Positions 50,037 to 60,072 of a stretch of DNA of 64,000 nucleotides are shown here, piece after piece. The position numbers were made by a program, and so were the translations under genes. Location of the stretch: NCBI RefSeq assembly GCF_016466415.2, contig NZ_CP066772.2:62001-126000 (forward strand), in the 5' to 3' direction. The stretch's first letter is position 1. Each line of letters starts with the position of its first letter. The stretch comes from Ralstonia pickettii. GTDB taxonomy: Bacteria; Pseudomonadota; Gammaproteobacteria; Burkholderiales; Burkholderiaceae. Under the pieces are notes generated by a model that worked only from the letters and a program-made list of their open reading frames with translations, was not told where the DNA came from and ran no database searches.

Positions 50037-50236
50037 TCTCATGATTTATTGAGGAACAACAAAACTTGTGCCGTTAAGCATAAAGTGGCCGTCTGGACAG
50101 GTTATGGTTGTTTACCCGCTGGGCCACATGTATCGAAAATCGGCGCTCAGTTAAATAGTTTTTCCCGCTCGCAGCGGGAATGATGGACGTAAAAAAGCCG
50201 GCCGCGTGGCCGGCTTCTTCTTTGGTTTGGAGGCGC
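50037..50236. other. Intergenic stretch after the tRNA-like sequence
   Basis: No gene is supported. It contains the perfect hairpin TTCCCGCT-CGC-AGCGGGAA (50162-50180) and the minus-strand terminator at 50191-50214. The DNA just after the tRNA-like ACCA end is AT-rich compared with its surroundings. Confidence 0.4.
50191..50214 (-). terminator. Rho-independent terminator of the TniQ-like gene
   Basis: On the minus strand GCCGGCC-ACGC-GGCCGGC forms a 7-bp stem followed by TTTTTT (50196-50191). It starts 22 nt after the stop codon of the minus-strand gene at 50237. Confidence 0.8.
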
Positions 50237-50656
50237 TCAGTCTGCTTCGATGCGTCCTTTGGCGTCCTGGAGCAAGCTGATGACTCCACTGACGCTTCCG
50301 AGCACCTCTTGAGGGACGCGCTCCCTCACCTCTCGAAGATTGATTGCTTTACCTTGGCTAACGATGTTCTGACATGCGACATCAATAGCCTCTCGCGCAT
50401 TGTCCAGGCTCTGTTCTCCGCGGCGCCGCAACTGTCGCCGCCAGCGCTCGGCCAGGATGCGAGCCTCCGTGTTGGCGTTCTGATATAGCTGGCGCACGTC
50501 GACATCGAGGCGCCGCGCCGCCTCTGCCACACTCACCGGCGTCAACGAATTACCCATCGCGGTCAGTTCCGCGCGAATCTGGTCCCAGTCCAACGTCCGC
50601 CGTGGGGCACGCTGGCACTGGCGCGAATTCGATACTGGCGGAACTGGAATCGACAT
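50237..50656 (-). CDS. TniQ/TnsD C-terminal-like helix-turn-helix protein (probable fragment)
   Basis: A 139-residue protein that resembles only the C-terminal DNA-binding tail of Tn7-like TniQ/TnsD target-selection proteins: LDWDQIRAELTAMG, then VSVAEAARRLDVDVRQLYQN and ARILAERWRRQLRRRGEQSL. The N-terminal TniQ zinc-finger part is absent. GGAGG lies 10 nt before the ATG and a good terminator follows, so it may still be expressed. No tnsABC-like genes are in the window. It lies 200 bp from a tRNA-like sequence, which suggests a relic of an integrated element. The assignment is by eye and moderate. Confidence 0.6.
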   Translation of the reverse strand: MSIPVPPVSNSRQCQRAPRRTLDWDQIRAELTAMGNSLTPVSVAEAARRLDVDVRQLYQNANTEARILAERWRRQLRRRGEQSLDNAREAIDVACQNIVSQGKAINLREVRERVPQEVLGSVSGVISLLQDAKGRIEAD

Positions 50657-50837
50657 GTTCCGGCGACCTCCGACCGCTTGATGCCGACGTGGTCAAGGGG
50701 CGGGGAAGAACACAGCACAAAAACCGGCAACACCCTCAGCGCTCCTGACAGCCGCCTATACTGCCAGAATGACTTGGGTCGACGACACCGCTCTTCGGCT
50801 CGTTGCAACGTGAATTGAACGGACTCGCGAGGTTGTC

Positions 50838-51521
50838 ATGAAGATTCTGGTGGTACTGACTTCACACGACCAGCTCGGCGATACGGGCCGGAAAACCGGA
50901 TTCTGGCTCGAAGAGTTTGCCGCGCCTTATTTCGTGTTCAAGGACGCAGGCGTCGAGATGACGCTCGCTTCGCCAAAAGGCGGCCAGCCGCCTCTCGACC
51001 CCAAGAGCGACGATCCGGATTCGCAAACCGAAGCAACCCGGCGTTTCAAGAACGATAACGAAGTGCAAGCGGCCCTGGCAAATACAGCGAAGCTCTCAAC
51101 TGTCTCGGCCGCGGACTATGATGCCTTGTTCTATCCCGGCGGACACGGACCGCTCTGGGATCTGGCAGAAGATCCGCAGTCGATCTCATTGATCGAAACC
51201 ATGTATGCGGCGGGAAAGCCGGTCGCCGCCGTTTGCCATGCACCCGGTGTGCTGTGTCATGCAAAGGCGCCTGATGGCTCTCCGCTCGTGCGCGATAAAC
51301 CCGTAACCGGCTTTGCCAATTCAGAAGAAGCGGCCGTCGGTCTTACGGAAGTGGTGCCATTCCTCGTCGAGGACATGTTGAAGAAGAATGGAGGCAAGTA
51401 TTCGAAGGGGCCGGATTGGCAATCATATGTGGTCGTCGCGGCAAGCCTGATTACTGGACAGAATCCCGCCTCGTCGGAAGCAGCGGCAAAAGCGCTGCTC
51501 TCGAGGCTGAGCATGGCTTGA
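50838..51521 (+). CDS. Type 1 glutamine amidotransferase-like protein, DJ-1/PfpI family (Hsp31-like)
   Basis: A 227-residue protein of the DJ-1/PfpI superfamily, Hsp31/HchA-like subgroup. It opens with KILVVLTSHDQLGDTGRKTG and has the nucleophile elbow AVCHAPGVLCHAKAP with Cys near residue 137, plus FYPGGHGPLWDL. Members remove glyoxal-type damage or act as chaperones. It lies in a region with several broken genes but is itself intact. Confidence 0.9.
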   Translation: MKILVVLTSHDQLGDTGRKTGFWLEEFAAPYFVFKDAGVEMTLASPKGGQPPLDPKSDDPDSQTEATRRFKNDNEVQAALANTAKLSTVSAADYDALFYPGGHGPLWDLAEDPQSISLIETMYAAGKPVAAVCHAPGVLCHAKAPDGSPLVRDKPVTGFANSEEAAVGLTEVVPFLVEDMLKKNGGKYSKGPDWQSYVVVAASLITGQNPASSEAAAKALLSRLSMA

Positions 51522-52135
51522 TACGTCGCCGGAGTTGAAGGAGTGAGTCATGCAAAAGGAGAGTGGGCCAGCAGATCCGAAACCCGAAACCAATCGAAGG
51601 ACGTGATACATGCGCCCGAGCCGAACCTGAACCGGCGCGCACCAAGCACCTTGCTTTGATCGCACAGGGAGTCTTTTCAGAAAATCGGCGTCGCTGGCTG
51701 GTAGAAGCGCGAACGACGATCGTTTGATCATGTCATGGGGCTTTCTGTTGCTGTCCGCGTCAGCCCTGGCTGGTCCCCCTGATTGTCTAAAAAGAATGGA
51801 GGAGCCGCGTCATGCAATCTTCCCTTGAAGAACACATGCTCTTCGATATGACACGGTGCGGAATTCGTTGCAGGCATCCTCATGCTGGTCTCGCACATCA
51901 TGTTTGAATCTTTAGGGATGGCTCTTTACAGTCTCGGCTGTCTGGGGAAATGTGCCGCTGTCATGCTGGCGCTTCGGGTTTAATTGAAGCAGTGAGGATG
52001 CCCCGACAATGCTGGCCGCAGCGGCCATCCCCGCCCTCGTTGCTCAACAACCTTCGAGCCCGAATAGCCTGTGCCGAGCGCCTTCATTAGTTTTCGCTCG
52101 ATTCGCCGAGCCATGCTTATTCGTTAGTCATCGAT
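51522..52135. other. Gene-poor stretch with degenerate small frames
   Basis: No full gene is supported in these 614 bp apart from the small remnant at 51812-51983. The GC content is lower than in the core regions, and the reading frames are short and out of phase, as expected of decayed or foreign DNA. Confidence 0.4.
51812..51983 (+). pseudogene. Small frameshifted membrane-protein-like remnant
   Basis: A start with a strong GGAGGAG ribosome site opens a 31-residue frame (MQSSLEEHMLFDM then unrelated residues, stop at 51907). From about 51860 a different frame encodes a hydrophobic stretch (EFVAGILMLVSHIM, ALYSLGCLG, AAVMLALRV) ending at 51983. Joined, they would make one short single-span membrane protein, so a frameshift is likely. 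No family is recognised. Confidence 0.35.
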
Positions 52136-54826
52136 ATGGACGCCATCCGCAACAAGGGTCGCTTGACGCCGGCGCAATCCGACGCACCCGCTTTCACCGG
52201 CTTCGTGTGCGTGCGCGGCGCTCGCGAACACAATCTGAAAAACATCGACGTGCAGATTCCGCGTGATGCGCTAGTCGTCTTCACCGGCGTGTCGGGATCG
52301 GGAAAATCGTCGCTGGCATTTGGCACGTTGTACGCCGAAGCGCAGCGGCGCTATTTCGAATCGGTCGCGCCGTATGCCCGGCGCCTGATCGAACAGGTCG
52401 GCGTGCCCGAAGTGGACGCGATCGAAGGCCTGCCGCCCGCGGTCGCGTTGCAGCAACAGCGAGGCACGCCGAGCGCGCGCTCGTCGGTTGGCAGCGTGAC
52501 CACGCTGTCGAGTCTCGTGCGCATGCTCTATTCGCGCACTGGCGACTATCCGCCAAAGCAACCCATGCTGTTCGCCGAGGATTTCTCGCCAAACACGGTG
52601 CAAGGCGCCTGTCCGACTTGCCATGGACTCGGCCGCGTGTACGAGGTTACGGAAAAATCCATGGTGCCGGACGACTCGCTGACCATTCGCGAGCGCGCAA
52701 TCGCTGCATGGCCGCCGGCCTGGCACGGACAAAATCTGCGCGACATTCTGGTGACGCTCGGCTACGACGTCGATAAACCGTGGCGCGATTTGCCGAAGAA
52801 AGTCCGCGACTGGATTCTCTTCACCGACGAACAGCCGACCGTGCCCGTCTACGCCGGCCTCACGCCGAAAGAAACCCGCGCCGCGCTAAAGCGCAAGGAC
52901 GAACCGAGCTATCAAGGGACATTCTCCGGTGCGCGCCGCTATGTGCTGCACACGTTCGCGAACACGCAAAGCGCGCTGATGAAAAAACGCGTGTCGCAAT
53001 TCATGGTCGGCAGCGTCTGTCCGACCTGCCATGGCAAGCGGCTCAAGAAGGAAGCGCTGTCGGTGAAGTTCGCCGGGCTCGATATCGGCGATTTTGCTCA
53101 GTTGCCGCTCGCCAGACTTGCCGAGATGCTCGAACCGATCGCGCGCGGAAAATGGCCCGAGCCGGATGCCGCTCATTCGGTCAAAGACGCCGCCAAAGGC
53201 AGCGTGCTCAGCAGGAGCGCCATGCGCGATGCCGTCGAAAAGCGGGTCGCCGCAGGCGGTTCCGCGCACAAAGCCTCGCCCGACGTGAGGCGCACGCCCA
53301 ACCTGTCCGAGGAGAAGCGCGTCGCTGCCCAGCGTATCGCAGCCGAACTTCTAGAGCGCCTGACGACGCTGGTCGATCTGGGCCTGGGCTATCTCGCGTT
53401 GGAGCGCAGCACGCCCACGCTGTCATCCGGCGAAACGCAGCGCCTGCGACTCGCCACGCAGTTATCGTCGCAGTTGTTCGGCGTCGTGTACGTGCTCGAT
53501 GAGCCATCAGCCGGTCTGCATCCCGCCGATAGCGAAGCACTCTTCAGCGCGCTGCAGGGATTGAAGGCGGCGGGCAATTCGCTGTTTGTCGTCGAACACG
53601 ATCTGCAGATGATGCGGCGCGCCGACTGGCTGGTCGACGTCGGCCCCGCAGCGGGTGAGGCCGGCGGCTATGTGGTCTATAGCGGGCCGCCCGCCGGACT
53701 CGCGAAGGTGGAGGCGTCGCAAACGCGCCGGCATCTGTTCGCGCCGCCGGCGCCAGTCGAACGTATGCCGCGTAAACCTACCGGCTGGCTGCGGCTCGCC
53801 GGCATCACGCGCAACAATCTGCTCGGGCTCGATGCCGCGTTTCCGCTCGGCTGTCTGACTGCCGTCACAGGCGTGTCGGGCTCGGGCAAATCGAGCCTCG
53901 TGAGCCAGGCACTGCCCGAGCTGGTCGCTAGCCACCTTGGACGCGCCTTCGAAAACCCGGACAACGACGAGCAGGACCCGTTGTTCGCCGCCACCGCCGT
54001 GCCGACCGGAGGCCGCATCACCGAAGGGATGGACACCGTGCGGCGACTCGTGCGCGTCGATCAGAAACCGATCGGCCGCACGCCGCGTTCCAACCTTGCC
54101 ACTTACACGGGCCTGTTCGACCATGTGCGCAAGCTGTTCGCCGACACGCCGCTCGCCCGCAAGCGCCGCTACAGCGCGGGCCGCTTTTCGTTCAACGTGG
54201 CGCAAGGCCGTTGCCCGACTTGTGAAGGCGAAGGCTTTGTCAGCGTCGAACTGCTATTTCTACCGAGCGTCTACGCGCCCTGCTCGACATGTCACGGCAC
54301 GCGCTACAACGCGCAGACGCTGGAAGTCACGTGGCGCGATAAAAACATCGCCGAGGTGCTCCGCCTGACCGTCGACGCCGCCTGCGACTTCTTCGCCGAC
54401 GAAGCCAGCGTGATGCGCGCGTTGAACGTGCTGCGCGACATCGGCCTGGGCTATCTGCGGCTCGGCCAGCCGGCCACCGAACTGTCCGGCGGCGAAGCCC
54501 AGCGCATCAAACTCGCCACCGAACTGCAACGCGCGCAGCGCTCCGACACGCTGTATATCCTCGACGAGCCGACCACCGGCCTGCATCCCGCCGACGTGGA
54601 CCGGCTCATGGTGCAACTCCAGGGACTCGTGGATGCCGGCAATACCGTCGTGGTGGTCGAACACGACATGCGGGTGGCCGCGCAGAGCGACTGGGTTATC
54701 GACGTCGGCCCGGGCGCCGGCGACGCCGGCGGCAAGATCGTGGCGAGCGGCACACCAGTGGAGATCGTGCGCGCGAAGGAAAGCCGCACCGTCGAGTATC
54801 TGCGGCGGTACCTCAACAACCACTGA
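52136..54826 (+). CDS. UvrA-like ABC ATPase (excinuclease subunit A paralogue)
   Basis: An 896-residue protein with two ABC ATPase units, each with Walker [10 protein letters not shown] (about residues 51 and 581) and signatures [15 protein letters not shown] and [15 protein letters not shown]. UvrA zinc modules are present: CPTCHG (twice in the first half) and CPTCEGEGF with [10 protein letters not shown] in the second. It is shorter than housekeeping UvrA and matches the second UvrA-like class (UvrA2/DrrC-like), tied to tolerance of DNA-damaging drugs. No uvrB or uvrC is nearby. The start at 52136 lacks a strong ribosome site. Confidence 0.9.
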   Translation: MDAIRNKGRLTPAQSDAPAFTGFVCVRGAREHNLKNIDVQIPRDALVVFTGVSGSGKSSLAFGTLYAEAQRRYFESVAPYARRLIEQVGVPEVDAIEGLPPAVALQQQRGTPSARSSVGSVTTLSSLVRMLYSRTGDYPPKQPMLFAEDFSPNTVQGACPTCHGLGRVYEVTEKSMVPDDSLTIRERAIAAWPPAWHGQNLRDILVTLGYDVDKPWRDLPKKVRDWILFTDEQPTVPVYAGLTPKETRAALKRKDEPSYQGTFSGARRYVLHTFANTQSALMKKRVSQFMVGSVCPTCHGKRLKKEALSVKFAGLDIGDFAQLPLARLAEMLEPIARGKWPEPDAAHSVKDAAKGSVLSRSAMRDAVEKRVAAGGSAHKASPDVRRTPNLSEEKRVAAQRIAAELLERLTTLVDLGLGYLALERSTPTLSSGETQRLRLATQLSSQLFGVVYVLDEPSAGLHPADSEALFSALQGLKAAGNSLFVVEHDLQMMRRADWLVDVGPAAGEAGGYVVYSGPPAGLAKVEASQTRRHLFAPPAPVERMPRKPTGWLRLAGITRNNLLGLDAAFPLGCLTAVTGVSGSGKSSLVSQALPELVASHLGRAFENPDNDEQDPLFAATAVPTGGRITEGMDTVRRLVRVDQKPIGRTPRSNLATYTGLFDHVRKLFADTPLARKRRYSAGRFSFNVAQGRCPTCEGEGFVSVELLFLPSVYAPCSTCHGTRYNAQTLEVTWRDKNIAEVLRLTVDAACDFFADEASVMRALNVLRDIGLGYLRLGQPATELSGGEAQRIKLATELQRAQRSDTLYILDEPTTGLHPADVDRLMVQLQGLVDAGNTVVVVEHDMRVAAQSDWVIDVGPGAGDAGGKIVASGTPVEIVRAKESRTVEYLRRYLNNH

Positions 54827-54861
54827 AGATTGGTGCGCTAGCATTACTTGTTAGGCCCAAA

Positions 54862-56023
54862 ATGCACAACACAAAATATTTCGAACTCAATCGCCGTGCC
54901 ACCTGGCTGGAGTTGTTCTTCGACCTGATTTTTGTGGTAGCGATCGGTGACGTAACGAATATCCTGAACCACACGCACGAGGGTCATCTTGACCCACCCC
55001 AGTTCTGGCAATACGTCCTCGCTTTCATACCCTTGTGGTGGATTTGGGTCAGCCACACGATGTATGCCAACCGGTTCGACGCGGATGACCGGAAGCATCG
55101 GCTCGCTACCCTGTTCATCATGTTCCTGATGATTATCATCTCAGGCTTGATCGACCAACGATTCCTGACCAGCTTTGAGGCCATCATCGTCTGCTACGCT
55201 TGTTCGAAATACATCATCGCCATGATGTATTTCGTATCGAAGCAACGGCACAAGGAAAGCGTGCATCTCACAACGGCAGTTGGGTGGGTGACCCTCGCTG
55301 GCGCCACCATCAGCCTCGCTTCGATCCTGTTCCCGGCGCCACAGCGATACGTCGTGTTTTACCTTGGAATACTGTTCGATCTGGTTGCGTTCCTCTTTTT
55401 TTTTGCCCCGTCATCTCCAGGGTATCCCAGTGCATACCGAACACCTGATCGAGCGTGTGGGCCTGCTCACGCTCATCTTACTGGGAGAGTCCGTTATCAG
55501 CCTGTCGGCGGGACTGGCCAATATTAACTGGACTGTGGTGAGGCTGATGACCGCCGCCACCGGCTTCGTGACGATTTCCAGCATCTGGTGGGTCTACTTT
55601 GACAGTTTTCACCTGTTGTCCAGACAGAAGCTCGCGACCGGTCATTCGGTCGCGTATTCGCATCTTTTTGTTTTCATCGGCCTGTCAATCCTGGCGAGCC
55701 TGATCCGGCATGCGATCCTGGACGACATGCAGGTATCCGATTTCCGGATACTGTTGGTCATCGGCACGGTCTGCTTTTTCATTGGCAAGCAGTACGCCTA
55801 TTTCATGGAGCGTCCTGAGTTGCGGCGCCAATTGGTCGTCAACACCCTGGTCGTGTTTGTGTTGACCGGGCTTGCCCTGCTATTGCCCAGAGCAAGTTAC
55901 ATCCTGCTTGGCCTGACCGCTACGGTGATTTGTTATGCTTTCCTCAGTCTCAAATACCTGACCGTCCCCCGTGGGCGTCAGGATCATCCACGCAACAGCG
56001 CTATCACGGGAGACCAGCCATGA
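54862..56023 (+). pseudogene. ltrA: Low temperature requirement protein A (LtrA), frameshifted at a run of T
   Basis: The first frame (from ATG 54862) encodes the LtrA opening ATWLELFFDLIFVVAIGDVT and several membrane spans up to about residue 180. At a run of nine T (55396-55404) the meaningful frame changes: the other frame continues with VHTEHLIERVGLLTLILLGE and further spans to the stop at 56023. The two parts together make a normal LtrA of about 385 residues. As written the first frame stops at 55527. A true mutation, slippage at the T run, or a sequencing error could explain it. Confidence 0.82.
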
Positions 56024-56139
56024 GCGACACAGCAAGTTCGGGTGCAATGCGGATGGCGTCCCAAGTTATCTGTGTCGAAGTAAAACGAGTCGAAACGGCC
56101 GGACTTCTGGCGGTTGGGGTTACCGCAACCTCGATCTAA

Positions 56140-56676
56140 TTGTCAGTGCTGGTCAACAGGCTCGAGAAGCGAGCCGCTACCGACCCTTTGACGGGTCTGA
56201 GCAATCGCAAGAGCCTTGAGAAGGCCGTCGCACGCGTCCTTTCTGCTCAAGACGGGGAAGCGTACCGAACGGCTCTGTTGCTCATTGATTTGGACGGGTT
56301 CAAACAAGTCAACGATGCATATGGGCACGGAGTAGGAGACTTGCTGCTGCAACGCTTTGCCCATGCCTTGCAAGCTCGGATGCGCCGGGGCGATACGCTC
56401 TCCCGCTTGGGAGGCGACGAGTTCGTGATTCTGGCGCGCGACCTTTATAGCAAGACAGACGCGCAAGCCATTGCAGATGAAGTCCAATCGGTACTGAATG
56501 CGATTCAAACCGTTGATGGGCATCCGGTTTCTGTGTCGGCCAGCATCGGCGTCTACCTGTTTTCAGCCGACACGCGAGACGCCCCACTCGACATCCCCGC
56601 CATCATGCGTCGCGCAGATAGTGCGATGTTTCGCGCGAAGACCTCTGGCAAGAACCGGACTGTGTTCATCGACTAG
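56140..56676 (+). CDS. Truncated GGDEF domain protein (diguanylate cyclase)
   Basis: A frame of 178 residues with a complete GGDEF domain: DPLTGLSNRKSLEKAV, LLLIDLDGFKQVNDAYGHGV, and the active-site loop RLGGDEFVILAR, closing with ASIGVYLFS. GGDEF enzymes make cyclic di-GMP. It has no sensor or membrane domain, and its only starts are TTG 56140 or GTG 56146. Upstream a 39-residue frame (ATG 56022) ends at 56139 without any match. The gene has probably lost its N-terminal part and may be inactive. Confidence 0.7.
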   Translation: MSVLVNRLEKRAATDPLTGLSNRKSLEKAVARVLSAQDGEAYRTALLLIDLDGFKQVNDAYGHGVGDLLLQRFAHALQARMRRGDTLSRLGGDEFVILARDLYSKTDAQAIADEVQSVLNAIQTVDGHPVSVSASIGVYLFSADTRDAPLDIPAIMRRADSAMFRAKTSGKNRTVFID

Positions 56677-56962
56677 CGTTTCCTCTGTGATGGCGGGTGA
56701 GCTGACAACTCGGTCGCCTCCAAATGCGATTCCGCTGCCGTTGCCAGATTTTTATCCCGCGCCCGTCCGCCAGGCGTTGCATACCCGCACCTAATCTCGA
56801 AGCAGTCTTGACGACGTGTGCACCACACGCCGCATCCAGACCGTTTGAATAAGAGCCACGACTCTACTTCGCGATCCTGTCACATGATGGTCCGAGCACC
56901 ACTGCTACTGTCCGCGCGTTCTAGGGATGCCCTCAGGGCGATAAACAAGCAGGAGATGTTGC

Positions 56963-58387
56963 GTGACTCAGAAGATTTCAACGGTGCGTTTCCAGACGCG
57001 CCGCCGATTGCTTGGTGCGGCGGCGGCAACGCTCGCCAGTGCCGGCTTGTCTGCATGTGGCGGGGGCGGCGACGGCAGCCTCGTGGGGGATTCAGGTGGC
57101 GCCTCGTCGACGGGCAGCGCGCCCGTGCCAGCACAGTTGGTTCCACCGGTCCTGCCCGCTCCTGCGCAGTCGGGTATCGACCACGTCGTGCTGGTGGTGA
57201 TGGAAAACCGATCGTTCGACCACTATCTGGGCTGGCTGCCCGGCGCTAACGGAAAGCAGGCTGGACTCCAGTTCATCGATGCCTTTGGCAATCCGCAGAA
57301 TTCGTTCCGCCTTGCGACTGATCCCAAGTATGGTTTCCAGGGCTGCGGCTTTGCCGATCCGGATCACAGCTACGAGGGAGCGCGCACCCAGCTCAATGGC
57401 GGGAAGATGGACGGATGGTTGCTCACGGCCGACACAAACAAGACGCCTGGCGATCTGTTTCCCATCGGCTACTACCAGGCCGAGGATTTGTCTTTCTTCG
57501 GATCCGCCGCCCGCGATTGGACAGTATGCGACAGCTACCACTGCGGCGTTTTGGCGGAGACATATCCGAACCGGTTTTACTTGATGTGTGGCGAGACCGA
57601 CCGGCTGCACAACTCCAATGCAACCTGTTCGCTCCCGACGATCTTCGATCGCTTTGCCGAGAAGGGCGTGTCGGCCAACTATTACTTCAGCGACGTGCCG
57701 TTCACGGCGCTGTTTGGCGCCAAGTATCTCAAGAACTCCAAACCGTTCACGACGTTTTTGACGGACGCCGCAGCCGGCACCCTACCTGCGTTCTCATACG
57801 TCGATCCGCGCTTTACCGGGGAGAACCCGCAAGGCGTATCGGCCGACGATCACCCGAACTCGGATATCCGCAACGGACAGGTCTTTCTCAATCAAATCTA
57901 TGATGCCGTGCGTAATGGTCCAGGTTGGCAAAAAACGCTGCTGATCATCACCTACGACGAGTGGGGCGGCTTCTTCGACCACGTACCGCCGTTCAAGCGC
58001 CCGGTGTCTGCCGCAGAGACACAGTTGGGCAACGACGGCTACCTCGGCTTCCGTGTGCCGATGGTGCTGATCGGGCCCCGGGTCAAGCGTCGGCACGTCA
58101 GTCATTGGCCGCTCGACCCGAGTTCAATTCATCAGTTGCTGACCTGGCGCTTCGGGCTGAATGCCCTTGGCGCGCGTGGCGGGCTGCCGGACACCAATTC
58201 GATCGCCTACGCGCTCGACTTCGTCGCTCAGCCAAACCTGTCGGCGCCGGCTTACTCTGTCCCGCAAGGTCCGTTCGGGGGCGTGTGCTCCGGCTCCATC
58301 ACCGGCAGCGTCCCCGGCATCAGCGGCGTTCCTGGCATCAGTTCCCTTCGCACGATCGCCACCTCGTTGGGCTTTCCTCTTCCTTGA
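56963..58387 (+). CDS. Tat-exported phosphoesterase (phospholipase C/acid phosphatase AcpA family)
   Basis: A 474-residue enzyme of the alkaline-phosphatase-like phosphoesterase family (PF04185). The N-terminus is a Tat signal (TRRRLLGAAAATL) ending in a lipobox-like SAC, then a Gly/Ser-rich linker. Family motifs are HVVLVVMENRSFDHYLGWLP (metal-binding Glu-Asn) and LLIITYDEWGGFFDHVPP. Known members hydrolyse phosphate esters or phospholipids outside the cytoplasm. The GTG start has AGGAG upstream. It is followed 3 nt later by a second phosphoesterase. Confidence 0.88.
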   Translation: MTQKISTVRFQTRRRLLGAAAATLASAGLSACGGGGDGSLVGDSGGASSTGSAPVPAQLVPPVLPAPAQSGIDHVVLVVMENRSFDHYLGWLPGANGKQAGLQFIDAFGNPQNSFRLATDPKYGFQGCGFADPDHSYEGARTQLNGGKMDGWLLTADTNKTPGDLFPIGYYQAEDLSFFGSAARDWTVCDSYHCGVLAETYPNRFYLMCGETDRLHNSNATCSLPTIFDRFAEKGVSANYYFSDVPFTALFGAKYLKNSKPFTTFLTDAAAGTLPAFSYVDPRFTGENPQGVSADDHPNSDIRNGQVFLNQIYDAVRNGPGWQKTLLIITYDEWGGFFDHVPPFKRPVSAAETQLGNDGYLGFRVPMVLIGPRVKRRHVSHWPLDPSSIHQLLTWRFGLNALGARGGLPDTNSIAYALDFVAQPNLSAPAYSVPQGPFGGVCSGSITGSVPGISGVPGISSLRTIATSLGFPLP

Positions 58388-58390
58388 ACC

Positions 58391-59605
58391 ATGGCCATCA
58401 TGCGACTTTCCCAATTGAACTGGCTGACCAGCGGCATCCTCGCAACCTTCCTCGCCTGCCTGCTGACGGGCTGCGGCGGCGCGAGCGATGCAGCCAACTC
58501 GACAGGTGGGCCTTCGGCAGCAGTGTCGCCGGCTCCGGTCTCGCCACCCGCGCAGGCCCCGGTGACGCCAACCGCAAGCCGGATCGGCCATGTGTTCGTC
58601 ATCGTGCTGGAGAACAAGGGCTATACCCAGACTTTCGGTTCTGGCAGCCAAGCGCCTTACCTCGCAAACACGCTGACGAGCCAAGGCGCGTTGCTGACTC
58701 AGTACTACGGTACCGGCCACAACAGCAACGATAACTACCTGACCATGATCAGCGGTCAGGCACCCAATGCGCAGACCCAGGCTGACTGCCAGTACTACAC
58801 CGACTGGTTGGGCACCATGAGCCCCGATGCCAACGGGCAGGTGACTGGAACCGGCTGTGTCTACCCTGCCGCCATCGGCACGATCGCCAGCCAACTGGAT
58901 GCCAAAGGGTTGGCTTGGCGCGGCTATATGGAAGACATGGGCAACGATCTGACGCGCGACGGCAGATCGACCTGCTCCCACCCCGCCCTCAATGGCAAGG
59001 ACGGCACGCAGTCCGCCATCGCGACGGACGGATACGCGACGCGCCACAACCCGTTCATGTATTTCCACTCAGTGATCGACAACCAGTCGTATTGCGACAG
59101 TCATGTGGTGCGGCTCGATTCGCTGGCCACCGATCTGAACAGCGTTGCAACCACGCCCGCGTTCTCCTTCATCGTGCCAAACCTGTGCAACGATGGTCAC
59201 GACGAGCCCACCTGCGCGGACGGCAAGAGCGCAGGCGGACTGCCGGCGGTCAACCGGTTCCTGCAGGCCTGGGTGCCGCAGATCATCAACTCACCGGCGT
59301 TCCAGTCCGATGGCCTGCTGATCATCACGTTCGACGAAGCGGATACGAATGACACCTCGGCCTGCTGCGGTGAGCCGACCGGGCCAAACTCGGTCGCGCC
59401 GGGCCTGACCGGCCCTGGCGGTGGCCGCGTCGGCGCGGTGGTGCTCTCCCCCTTCGTCAAGCCGGGCACGGTCAGCAATACGCCCTACAACCACTATGCC
59501 CTGCTCAAGAGCATCGAGGACGTTTTCGGGTTATCGCATCTTGGCTATGCCGGCATGAACGGCCTGCAGGGCTTTGGCAGCGACGTGTACAGCGCCGCGC
59601 GCTGA
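58391..59605 (+). CDS. Secreted phosphoesterase family lipoprotein
   Basis: A 404-residue protein of the same phosphoesterase superfamily. It has a signal peptide with lipobox LTGC, then an Ala/Pro/Ser-rich linker. Motifs: IGHVFVIVLENKGYTQTFG with the metal-binding Glu-Asn, LIITFDEADTND, and NHYALLKSIEDVFGLSHLG. Members are acid phosphatases. Its start lies 3 nt after the previous gene's stop, so the two are co-transcribed and probably scavenge organic phosphate together. Confidence 0.88.
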   Translation: MAIMRLSQLNWLTSGILATFLACLLTGCGGASDAANSTGGPSAAVSPAPVSPPAQAPVTPTASRIGHVFVIVLENKGYTQTFGSGSQAPYLANTLTSQGALLTQYYGTGHNSNDNYLTMISGQAPNAQTQADCQYYTDWLGTMSPDANGQVTGTGCVYPAAIGTIASQLDAKGLAWRGYMEDMGNDLTRDGRSTCSHPALNGKDGTQSAIATDGYATRHNPFMYFHSVIDNQSYCDSHVVRLDSLATDLNSVATTPAFSFIVPNLCNDGHDEPTCADGKSAGGLPAVNRFLQAWVPQIINSPAFQSDGLLIITFDEADTNDTSACCGEPTGPNSVAPGLTGPGGGRVGAVVLSPFVKPGTVSNTPYNHYALLKSIEDVFGLSHLGYAGMNGLQGFGSDVYSAAR

Positions 59606-60072
59606 TCTTTCCCGCGACGCCGTCTCGATCGACATCGGGCCGGCCAAAAAGGCTGCGGCGAGATGCCCTCGGTGGCTGAGGGCATGCGCCAAGCTGTCAG
59701 ATGGGGGGCGTCTGCGGCTCCGTCTGCCCCCCCTTCAAGGAACGCCGGGAAGCACCGCTCGGCAATCGCACGACCGTCGCGCATGCCTGCGGCGATCGCT
59801 GCAACGGCCGAATCAACATCGGCGGACACACGATGGAGCCGCTGCATCTGCGGATAGGACATGGCATCGTCCCATGGTGCGCAGATAAACCCTGTGTATG
59901 TGTATGCGTATCTGAAACCGGAGCCCCTGCCGAGCACGGCCAGCACCTGTATTGAGCAGCCGCTGAACTGCTGAATTGCCCACTGCTGCGTTGCAGCGCC
60001 CCCAAGGTATTCATCGCTGTCTTGCTATTGTCGGCAGGCGACGGCTGCAAGGCAATTGTCGAAGATTTACAT

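Noticed and set aside
54862-56023. Two separate membrane proteins overlapping out of frame
   Set aside because: The halves match consecutive parts of one LtrA protein and meet at a run of nine T, so one broken gene is simpler.
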